A stretch of 12,841 nucleotides of DNA from Gallionella sp. UBA4121 (GTDB lineage: Bacteria > Pseudomonadota > Gammaproteobacteria > Burkholderiales > Gallionellaceae). The stretch covers positions 1 to 12,841 of the forward strand of contig DFWZ01000048.1 in assembly GCA_002381565.1 (NCBI GenBank), in the 5' to 3' direction. This document shows positions 6,611-12,841 of this stretch, piece after piece; the stretch's first letter is position 1; every line of letters begins with the position of its first letter. The notes below the pieces were generated by a model. The model had not been told where the DNA came from. It worked only from the letters and a program-made list of their open reading frames with translations, and searched no databases. The translations under genes were made by a program, and so were the position numbers.

Positions 6611-8425
6611 ATGCGTTTTGTATTGCTGCTGTTGCTCTGTTTCATGGCGCCCGTTACACAGGCGGAAAGTTTTCTGGATAAACTGCCATCGTTTGGCGCA
6701 AAGCCCAGCTTTTTGCCTCCAGACCAGGCATTTGTTCTGGATATACAGGTGCGCGATGCGCACACCCTGCAAGCCAACTTCAATGTCACGCCCGGCTATT
6801 ATTTGTACCGGAACAAAATCAGTTTTACGGTGGCCGGAGATAGCGCGAAAATCACCGCCATCAATCTGCCCAAAGGCGAGCTCAAACACGACCAGAATCT
6901 CGGTGAAATAGAGGTTTATCATCATCCGTTTCAGGCCGGGATTGTGCTGGATCGTGCCAGCGTCGCAGCTTCCCCCATCACATTGAACGCCTCCTATCAA
7001 GGTTGCAGCGAACAGGGCTTGTGTTACCCCAGTCAGGACAAATCTTTTAAACTCGACTTGCCGCATGCCGAACAAAACGCCTCGCCAACGCCTCCACTGC
7101 TGGCGTCAACGGCAAAACTGGAAGAAATCAACACAGAGAACTCGAGAATCGCAGACCTGTTCAAACGGGGGAGTTTCTGGCTGATCATCTCCTTTTTCTT
7201 CGGCGCGGGACTGCTGCTGGCTTTGACGCCCTGTGTGTTCCCGCTGATTCCCATCCTGTCAGGCATCATCGTGGGGCGCGGACACAAGATCACCCGGATG
7301 CATGCCTTCATACTTTCTCTGTCTTACGTGCTGGGCATGGCAATTACCTATGCCGCCGCCGGTGTCGCGGCGGGTCTATCCGGCGATTTGATTTCCAGCG
7401 CGCTGCAAACCCCCTGGGTGCTGGGCAGTTTCGCGGCGCTGTTCGTGCTGCTGTCATTGTCCATGTTCGGCTTTTATGAACTACAATTACCCAGTGCCTG
7501 GCAGAGCAAACTCAGCGACACCAGCAACCGCCTGCACGGCGGGCATCTGTCAGGCGTGTTCGTCATGGGCGCGCTCTCCGCCGTCATCATGGGGCCTTGT
7601 GTCGCCGCCCCCCTGGCGGGTGCACTGCTTTATATCGGCCAGACACATGACGCGGTACTGGGCGGGGTCGCCTTGTTTACACTGGCCCTGGGGATGGGTG
7701 CACCGCTGCTATTGATCGGCACCTCGGCTGGCGTGCTGCTGCCCAAAGCCGGCGCATGGATGGACGGCGTCAAACGATTCTTCGGTGTATTGCTGCTGGC
7801 GTTGGCAATCTGGATCATCCAGCCTTTGCTACCCGTGGGGATACAAATGTTGCTCTGGAGCGTCCTGCTCATCCTGTCCTCTATTTATTTGTATGCTCTG
7901 GACGCGTTGCCACATAACGCCCGAGGCGGTCACAAACTGTTGAAAGGACTCGGTCTGCTGGCCCTGTTGCTGGGCATCGCCTACCTGATCGGCGCCTTGT
8001 CCGGTGCACGGGACATGCTGCACCCTCTTGGCACTGTGTACAATACCGAAGCGCAAGCGTCATCCACCTCTTTGTTTACACGCATCAAAGGCCTTGCGGC
8101 CCTCGAACAACAACTGAAAAAATCTGACGGGAAAATCGTCATGCTCGATTTCTATGCCGACTGGTGTGTATCCTGCAAGGAAATAGAAAGGTACACCTTC
8201 GCTGATCCTGTCATACAGACAAAACTAAAAACGGCCATTTTGCTTCAGGCAGATGTCACCGCCAACAGTCCGGAAGACAAAGATTTGCTCAAAAAATTTG
8301 GCCTTTACGGCCCCCCTGGCATATTGTTTTTCGACGCACAAGGCCACGAAATGAGCGATTTTCGCGTAGTGGGCATCCAGGATAGCGCGCAATTCCTGAA
8401 CACATTGCAGCGCGTTGGACTTTAA
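6611..8425 (+). CDS. dsbD: Thiol:disulfide interchange protein DsbD
   Basis: DsbD moves electrons from cytoplasmic thioredoxin across the inner membrane to periplasmic partners such as DsbC and cytochrome c maturation proteins. The protein is 604 residues. In order: a signal peptide (RFVLLLLLCFMAPVTQA), an N-terminal immunoglobulin-like periplasmic domain with the Cys132/Cys138 pair (GCSEQGLC), a multi-helix membrane domain from about residue 195 to 475 with the redox cysteines Cys208 (TPCVFPLIP) and Cys330 (GPCVAAPLAG), and a C-terminal periplasmic thioredoxin-like domain with Cys519-V-S-Cys522 (DWCVSC). All six functional cysteines are present, so it should be active. The ATG at 6611 has AAGGA (6600-6604) 6 bases upstream, lying inside the end of cutA; an upstream TTG at 6596 is less likely. 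Confidence 0.96.
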   Translation: MRFVLLLLLCFMAPVTQAESFLDKLPSFGAKPSFLPPDQAFVLDIQVRDAHTLQANFNVTPGYYLYRNKISFTVAGDSAKITAINLPKGELKHDQNLGEIEVYHHPFQAGIVLDRASVAASPITLNASYQGCSEQGLCYPSQDKSFKLDLPHAEQNASPTPPLLASTAKLEEINTENSRIADLFKRGSFWLIISFFFGAGLLLALTPCVFPLIPILSGIIVGRGHKITRMHAFILSLSYVLGMAITYAAAGVAAGLSGDLISSALQTPWVLGSFAALFVLLSLSMFGFYELQLPSAWQSKLSDTSNRLHGGHLSGVFVMGALSAVIMGPCVAAPLAGALLYIGQTHDAVLGGVALFTLALGMGAPLLLIGTSAGVLLPKAGAWMDGVKRFFGVLLLALAIWIIQPLLPVGIQMLLWSVLLILSSIYLYALDALPHNARGGHKLLKGLGLLALLLGIAYLIGALSGARDMLHPLGTVYNTEAQASSTSLFTRIKGLAALEQQLKKSDGKIVMLDFYADWCVSCKEIERYTFADPVIQTKLKTAILLQADVTANSPEDKDLLKKFGLYGPPGILFFDAQGHEMSDFRVVGIQDSAQFLNTLQRVGL

Positions 8426-8431
8426 CGAAAT

Positions 8432-8460
8432 TTGTCTATTTATGTAAAAAAATGGACAAT
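8432..8460 (+). promoter_or_regulatory. Candidate promoter before aroQ
   Basis: The 63-base gap between dsbD and aroQ is AT-rich. It holds TTGTCT (8432-8437) and GACAAT (8455-8460, 4 of 6 to the -10 consensus) at 17-base spacing. A start near 8467 would give a leader of about 22 bases before the aroQ ATG. This could make aroQ-accB-accC-prmA a separate unit from leuS-dsbD. No terminator is visible in the gap, so read-through is also likely. Confidence 0.35.
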
Positions 8461-8488
8461 TAACCCCAATTTACGGCAAACTGCACAT

Positions 8489-8932
8489 ATGAAAGCAATT
8501 CTCGTATTACATGGCCCCAACCTTAACCTGCTCGGCAGTCGCGAACCGGAGGTTTATGGAAGCGCCACTTTAGATGAAATTAATGCCAGTTTAACGACAT
8601 TAGCCGGCAAAAATGGCGCTAACCTTTCCTGCTTTCAAAGCAATGCAGAAGCTGACTTGATTGAACGCATACATCAGGCACGCAATGATGGCACACAGTT
8701 CATCGTCATCAATCCGGCGGCGTTCACACATACCAGCGTGGCCTTGCGTGATGCACTCGCAGCAGTTGCGATACCCTTTATTGAAATACATCTGTCCAAT
8801 GTGCATGCACGCGAAGCTTTTCGCCGTGAGTCGTTCTTTTCCGATCTCGCCGTCGGTGTAATCTGCGGGCTGGGTGCGCAGGGATATGAATTCGCAGTGC
8901 AATACGCGCTGCACTATAAAAACCAAGCTTAG
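8489..8932 (+). CDS. aroQ: 3-dehydroquinate dehydratase, type II
   Basis: This enzyme converts 3-dehydroquinate to 3-dehydroshikimate in the shikimate pathway for aromatic amino acids. The protein is 147 residues, the normal size of the dodecameric type II enzyme. It has the N-terminal LVLHGPNLNLLGSREPEVYG signature with Arg18 and catalytic Tyr23, Asn75 and His81 (INPAAFTHTS), His101 (EIHLSNVHARE), Arg108 and Arg112. These match the active-site residues known from the Mycobacterium tuberculosis enzyme. The ATG at 8489 fits the family N-terminus; an upstream TTG at 8432 would add 19 unconserved residues. No clear ribosome binding site precedes it. aroQ-accB-accC is a widely conserved neighbourhood. 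Confidence 0.96.
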   Translation: MKAILVLHGPNLNLLGSREPEVYGSATLDEINASLTTLAGKNGANLSCFQSNAEADLIERIHQARNDGTQFIVINPAAFTHTSVALRDALAAVAIPFIEIHLSNVHAREAFRRESFFSDLAVGVICGLGAQGYEFAVQYALHYKNQA

Positions 8933-8941
8933 GAGGATATT

Positions 8942-9382
8942 ATGGATTTACGCAAACTCAAGACACTGATTGAACTGGTTGAAGCGTCCGGCATTGCCGA
9001 ACTGGAAATCAGCGAAGGTGAGGAACGTGTACGCATCACACGCACTGCCGCATCCGTACAGCAGACGTACGCTCATGCTCCACAGCCCACCTTCGTTGCA
9101 GCAGCGCCTGTCATAGCCGCAGAACCCATCGCACCAGCCGCCCAGGAAGGGCATGTTGTCAAATCGCCGATGGTAGGCACTTTTTACCGCTCTCCATCAC
9201 CCGGATCCAAACAATTTGTAGACATTGGTCAAAGCGTGAATACCGGCGACACCCTGTGCATCATCGAAGCCATGAAACTGCTCAATGAAATCGACGCGGA
9301 TCACAGTGGGGTGATCAAGGCCATTCTCGTGGAAAACGGTCAGCCGGTTGAGTTCGGACAACCGTTGTTCGTAATAGGGTAA
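8942..9382 (+). CDS. accB: Acetyl-CoA carboxylase biotin carboxyl carrier protein
   Basis: AccB carries the biotin that is carboxylated by AccC and then donates CO2 to acetyl-CoA in the first committed step of fatty-acid synthesis. The protein is 146 residues. An N-terminal helical part (DLRKLKTLIELVEASGIAELEI) is followed by a short Ala/Pro-rich linker (about 44-68) and a C-terminal biotinyl domain. The biotinylation site is Lys112 in EAMKL, and the thumb-like segment SPMVGTFYRSPSPGSK (75-90), typical of bacterial AccB, is present. A perfect AGGAGG (8931-8936), 5 bases before the ATG and overlapping the aroQ stop, predicts strong translation, the best ribosome binding site in this block. That fits the need for more AccB than AccC. 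Confidence 0.97.
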   Translation: MDLRKLKTLIELVEASGIAELEISEGEERVRITRTAASVQQTYAHAPQPTFVAAAPVIAAEPIAPAAQEGHVVKSPMVGTFYRSPSPGSKQFVDIGQSVNTGDTLCIIEAMKLLNEIDADHSGVIKAILVENGQPVEFGQPLFVIG

Positions 9383-9470
9383 GTGCGGTGTAATCTTCCC
9401 GGCATAAAGTGGCGCACTGAAAGCGCGGAATGACATCACGTTTCAATTTTCAGATAATCAAGGTATATAA

Positions 9471-10826
9471 ATGTTTGAAAAAATCCTGATCGCCAATCGC
9501 GGCGAAATAGCATTACGCATCCAGCGCGCCTGTCGCGAGATGGGTATTAAAACCGTTGTCGTGCATTCCGAAGCAGATGCCGATGCCAAATACGTAAAAC
9601 TCGCCGACGAGTCAGTTTGTATAGGCCCTGCGCCGTCTAACCTGAGTTATTTGAACATCCCCGCCATCATCAGCGCAGCGGAGGTAACCGATGCCCAGGC
9701 GATTCATCCCGGCTATGGCTTCCTCTCGGAAAACGCCGATTTTTCCGAACGTGTGGAAAAATGCGGTTTTGTATTCATCGGCCCGCGCGCTGAAACGATA
9801 CGCCTGATGGGCGACAAGGTGAGCGCCAAGATTGCCATGAAAAAGGCGGGCGTGCCCTGCGTACCCGGCGTAGAAGGCGCGCTGCCGGACAATCCCGCCG
9901 AGATCATCAAGATCGCGCGCAGCATAGGCTACCCCGTCATCATCAAGGCTTCGGGCGGCGGTGGCGGGCGCGGCATGCGCGTGGTGCATACCGAGGCGGC
10001 CCTGCTCAATGCGGTTACCATGACAAAATCGGAAGCGCAGGCCGCGTTCAACAATCCCACGGTATACATGGAAAAGTACCTGGAAAATCCGCGCCACATT
10101 GAATTTCAAATACTGGCAGATCAACATGGCAATGCCGTCTATCTGGGCGAGCGCGATTGTTCGATGCAACGTCGCAACCAGAAGATCATAGAGGAGGCGC
10201 CGGCACCGATGCTCAATACGCGCCTGCGCAACAAAATAGGCGAGCGTTGCGCAGAGGCGTGTCGCAAGATCGGCTATCGCGGCGCCGGTACTTTTGAATT
10301 CCTCTATGAGAATGGCGAATTTTTCTTCATTGAAATGAACACCCGCGTACAGGTTGAACATCCCGTTACCGAGATGATTACCGGCATTGACATCGTGCGT
10401 CAGCAAATCCTCATCGCAGCGGGCGAAAAACTGGCCTTCCGCCAGCGCGATGTTCAATTCAGAGGTCACGCCATCGAATGCCGCATCAATGCCGAACATC
10501 CCTATAAATTCACGCCCTCCCCCGGGCGCATCACTTCCTGGCACGCACCCGGCGGCCCCGGCATCCGCGTTGATTCACATGCCTATAACAATTACTACGT
10601 GCCGCAGCATTACGACTCCATGATCGGCAAGGTCATCGCGTACGGCGACACCCGCGAACAGGCGATGGCCAGGATGCGTACAGCCTTGTCCGAAATGGCT
10701 GTGGAAGGTATTGAGACCAACATCGCACTGCACCGCGACTTGTTGCTGGACGCAGCTTTCATGGGTGGCGGCACCAGCATTCACTATCTGGAAGAACGCC
10801 TGGCCGAGCGCAGCAAGGACAAATAA
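9471..10826 (+). CDS. accC: Acetyl-CoA carboxylase biotin carboxylase subunit
   Basis: AccC is the ATP-dependent biotin carboxylase that puts bicarbonate-derived CO2 on AccB biotin. The protein is 451 residues and collinear with the E. coli enzyme (449). The known functional residues fall at identical numbers: Lys116, Lys159 and the glycine-rich loop SGGGGGRGM (161-169), Lys238, Glu276, Glu288, Asn290, Arg292, Glu296 (EMNTRVQVEHP) and Arg338. The order is N-terminal biotin carboxylase domain, ATP-grasp domain, C-terminal domain. A weak AAGG lies 7 bases before the ATG. The 88-base gap from accB shows no convincing terminator or promoter. The stop codon overlaps the prmA start. Confidence 0.98.
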   Translation: MFEKILIANRGEIALRIQRACREMGIKTVVVHSEADADAKYVKLADESVCIGPAPSNLSYLNIPAIISAAEVTDAQAIHPGYGFLSENADFSERVEKCGFVFIGPRAETIRLMGDKVSAKIAMKKAGVPCVPGVEGALPDNPAEIIKIARSIGYPVIIKASGGGGGRGMRVVHTEAALLNAVTMTKSEAQAAFNNPTVYMEKYLENPRHIEFQILADQHGNAVYLGERDCSMQRRNQKIIEEAPAPMLNTRLRNKIGERCAEACRKIGYRGAGTFEFLYENGEFFFIEMNTRVQVEHPVTEMITGIDIVRQQILIAAGEKLAFRQRDVQFRGHAIECRINAEHPYKFTPSPGRITSWHAPGGPGIRVDSHAYNNYYVPQHYDSMIGKVIAYGDTREQAMARMRTALSEMAVEGIETNIALHRDLLLDAAFMGGGTSIHYLEERLAERSKDK

Positions 10827-11719
10827 TGGCCTGGCTGACACTCATTGTTGACACGGATGCCAAGCACGCCGAAGGCCTGAGCGATGCCTTACTGGAACAC
10901 GGCGCATTGTCTGTTGATTTGCTCGATGCCGATGCCGATACCCCGGATGAGCAGGCCATTTTCGGCGAACCCGGCGAACCGCCTCCCGGTGTCTGGCAAC
11001 ACAATCGCGTCAGCGCCTTGTTTGACGCCGATAAAGATGTCACTGCAATTCTTCGCGCGGCCGCCAGCGATATCGGTCTTGAACAGCTTCCCGAATACCG
11101 CATCGAGACATTGGCCGACAACGACTGGGTGCGTCTGACTCAGTCGCAATTTGAACCTATCCCGATCTCGACCAGGCTTTGGATCGTGCCGACCTGGCAC
11201 ACGCCCGCTGACCCATCCGCCATCAACATTGTGCTCGATCCGGGCCTGGCATTCGGCACGGGCAGTCATCCAACCACACGCTTGTGCCTGCGCTGGCTGG
11301 ATAGCAACTTGCTGGGTGGGGAGAGCGTGCTGGACTATGGCTGCGGTTCCGGAATTCTTGCGATTGCCGCACTCAAACTGGGTGCGGCACGCGCCATCGG
11401 TGTGGATGTGGATGCGCAGGCTGTCACCGCCAGTCGCGATAATGCCATCGCCAACAAGATAGCAAACGTGTCGTTCTATCTGCCCGATGCTGCGCCCAAG
11501 AACACCTATGACCTGGTTGTAGCCAATATCCTGACTAATCCGCTACGGCTGCTGGCACCCTTGCTGGCGGATGCCACAAGACCGGGCGGACAAATCGTCC
11601 TGTCGGGAATACTTGAGGCGCAGGCCCAGGAGGTGATGAACATCTATCAACAATGGTTCGAGCTGAATGCGCCTATTTTCGAAGACGGCTGGTCATGCCT
11701 GTCCGGTCGCAAACGCTAA
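10826..11719 (+). CDS. prmA: Ribosomal protein L11 methyltransferase
   Basis: PrmA trimethylates ribosomal protein L11 at several amino groups using S-adenosylmethionine. The protein is 297 residues, usual for the family. The N-terminal substrate-binding domain (about 1-95) starts with AWLTLIVDT. The catalytic domain holds NDWVR (99-103), the LDPGLAFGTGSHPTT loop (137-151), SAM motif I VLDYGCGSGILAIAA (168-182), the acidic GVDVDAQAV (192-200), and VANILTNPL (232-240) at the usual NIL..PL motif. The ATG at 10826 shares one base with the accC TAA, so translation is probably coupled. accC and prmA are neighbours or near neighbours in many proteobacteria. Confidence 0.96.
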   Translation: MAWLTLIVDTDAKHAEGLSDALLEHGALSVDLLDADADTPDEQAIFGEPGEPPPGVWQHNRVSALFDADKDVTAILRAAASDIGLEQLPEYRIETLADNDWVRLTQSQFEPIPISTRLWIVPTWHTPADPSAINIVLDPGLAFGTGSHPTTRLCLRWLDSNLLGGESVLDYGCGSGILAIAALKLGAARAIGVDVDAQAVTASRDNAIANKIANVSFYLPDAAPKNTYDLVVANILTNPLRLLAPLLADATRPGGQIVLSGILEAQAQEVMNIYQQWFELNAPIFEDGWSCLSGRKR

Positions 11720-11728
11720 AATACTCAG

Positions 11729-12754
11729 ATGAATGGCACCACACTCTGTCCGCACTGTGAAACGCGCTTCAAAATTGCTCAAGCGCAGCTAACCGCACAT
11801 CGCGGCATGGTGCGCTGCGGTCACTGCCTGCAAGCCTTCGATGCACGGACCAGTTTCGTTCCTGAGCAACCCCACCCACAACTCGATCTGCCGATGGATG
11901 AAACCCTGGTTCACGCCGATGAGCCAATAGACCCGACGCCTCACGAATTACGCTCACTTGAGACGCATGTAGTGGCCCTTGCACACGCCGGTGAGGACAT
12001 CGCCGATATACCTGAACCAACATCTGCTAAATTCGACGATGCACGCGATGTAATTGCTGACCCCTCGCTGTACGATTCCCGGTTACCAGACCGATCCGAA
12101 TCCGATGACACACTGGATTTCAGCCAGGTAGCCGATGCCCATTCCGCTGCTGAGCATTCCGGATTCACCGAGGCCATACATGCAGAGGAACAATATTACG
12201 CAGAGCACCCGACGCCTACTGAGCAAGCGCGTGAGGCACAAGATGAGCTCCACAACACGATTCCGGCCGGACACCGTACCTGGCTTTGGGTTGCGGGTAT
12301 ATTCATTGTTGCCACGCTGCTGATGGCACAATCGGCGTACTTCTTTCGCATCAGTCTCGCCGCACACCTGCCTGCGATCAAACCTGCGCTGGTTGAATAC
12401 TGTCACTTGCTCGGTTGCAGCGTGCCGCTACCGAAAAAAACAGCGTTGATCAGCATTGAATCATCCAGTCTTGATGCAGACCCAGAACACGAAAACCAGA
12501 TCACCCTCAATGCCTTGCTGCGCAATCGTGCCAGTTACACCCTCGCATTACCCGCGCTGGCACTCACGCTCAACGACAGTCAGGACAACCCTCTGGCGCG
12601 TCGTCTGTTCCTGCCGAATGAATATTTACCTGCGGATGAAAATGAAAAAACCGGTTTCCCCGGCAACCATGAAATCAACATCAAACTGCCTCTGCATACC
12701 GGCGATCTGAAACCTGTAGGTTACCGGCTGGAGTTTTTTTACCAGCAACCTTAA
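11729..12754 (+). CDS. Zinc-ribbon, single-pass membrane protein (DUF3426)
   Basis: The function is unknown; the family is typically found beside prmA in betaproteobacteria. The 341-residue protein begins with an MJ0042-type zinc ribbon (Cys7, Cys10, Cys30, Cys33; CPHC and CGHC knuckles). Residues about 45-180 are acidic and low in complexity (rich in Asp, Glu, Ala, His, Pro) and probably disordered. A single membrane helix follows at about 185-206 (WLWVAGIFIVATLLMAQSAYFF). The C-terminal DUF3426 domain has the conserved Cys225/Cys230 pair in YCHLLGCSVPLP and a beta-rich end (NEYL, GYRLEFFY). Topology is inferred to be ribbon inside, DUF3426 in the periplasm. It lies 9 bases after prmA with no obvious ribosome binding site and probably shares its transcript. 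Confidence 0.85.
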   Translation: MNGTTLCPHCETRFKIAQAQLTAHRGMVRCGHCLQAFDARTSFVPEQPHPQLDLPMDETLVHADEPIDPTPHELRSLETHVVALAHAGEDIADIPEPTSAKFDDARDVIADPSLYDSRLPDRSESDDTLDFSQVADAHSAAEHSGFTEAIHAEEQYYAEHPTPTEQAREAQDELHNTIPAGHRTWLWVAGIFIVATLLMAQSAYFFRISLAAHLPAIKPALVEYCHLLGCSVPLPKKTALISIESSSLDADPEHENQITLNALLRNRASYTLALPALALTLNDSQDNPLARRLFLPNEYLPADENEKTGFPGNHEINIKLPLHTGDLKPVGYRLEFFYQQP

Positions 12755-12819
12755 CAGACAGCTGAAGCTGGGCTGAGTGCCACCGTCGATAAAGTGCTCA
12801 CGACAACAAAAAGAAAAAT

Positions 12820-12841
12820 GCGAGGTGCGAGGTGCGAGGTG
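12820..12841. repeat. Heptanucleotide tandem repeat at the right edge
   Basis: Three perfect copies of gcgaggt and the first base of a fourth reach the end of the window, so the true copy number is unknown. They follow an A-rich stretch (12808-12818) in non-coding DNA 65 bases after the DUF3426 gene. A 7-bp unit is not a multiple of 3, so any reading frame across it would shift with copy number. Copy-number variation by slippage is possible. Confidence 0.8.

Noticed and set aside
9382..9418. Inverted repeat agtgcg/cgcact between accB and accC as an attenuator or terminator
   Set aside because: The stem is only 6 bp with a 25-base loop and no T-tract, weak enough to be chance.
9612..10544. 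Long minus-strand open frame (310 codons) antisense to accC
   Set aside because: accC on the plus strand is collinear with the E. coli enzyme over its whole length. The antisense product is low-information and shows no family features.
12758..12775. Short cagc/gctg hairpin after the DUF3426 gene as a terminator
   Set aside because: The stem is 4 bp and no T-run follows. No terminator for the plus-strand block is visible in this window.
12820..12841. Tandem repeat as the start of a CRISPR array
   Set aside because: The 7-bp units are directly adjacent with no spacers, which is a simple tandem repeat.

Overview
The window looks like chromosomal core DNA from a chemolithoautotrophic betaproteobacterium, most likely of the Gallionellaceae/Nitrosomonadaceae type. 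Two things suggest this: the leuS-lptE-holA and aroQ-accB-accC-prmA-DUF3426 gene orders, and a proteobacterial (class I) phosphoribulokinase of the Calvin cycle. Nothing in the sequence names the species. There are no rRNA, tRNA, CRISPR, phage or transposase genes, and no gene-free stretch over 300 bases; the longest is the 247-base divergent intergenic region 1677-1923.

Left part, minus strand (1-1676): phosphoribulokinase (prkB) is followed by a good intrinsic terminator. Next comes the 5' part of uvrD (DNA helicase II), which runs off the left edge just after its DEFQDTN Walker B motif. prkB diverges from leuS across an AT-rich intergenic region with candidate promoters on both strands and a 10-bp palindrome.

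Middle and right part, plus strand (1924-12754): ten genes lie in the same direction with overlaps or short gaps. They are leuS, lptE, holA, cutA, dsbD, aroQ, accB, accC, prmA and a zinc-ribbon/DUF3426 membrane protein. Four junctions overlap or nearly touch (leuS/lptE, lptE/holA, holA/cutA, accC/prmA), which suggests translational coupling. The products are housekeeping: leucine tRNA charging, LPS assembly, clamp loading, metal-related CutA, periplasmic thiol reduction, shikimate pathway, the first step of fatty-acid synthesis, and methylation of ribosomal protein L11. A plausible internal promoter precedes aroQ, so the block may be two transcription units, leuS-dsbD and aroQ-DUF3426.

I do not see a new defence or mobile system. 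The most notable signals are inside leuS. A GC-rich palindromic repeat of the normally intergenic kind is inserted in frame, adding about 29 residues. There is a second long insertion before the LFNSG segment. A sharply AT-rich patch (about 38% G+C against about 59% just upstream) covers the anticodon-binding region and suggests a mosaic gene. The right edge runs into a heptanucleotide tandem repeat that continues beyond the window.
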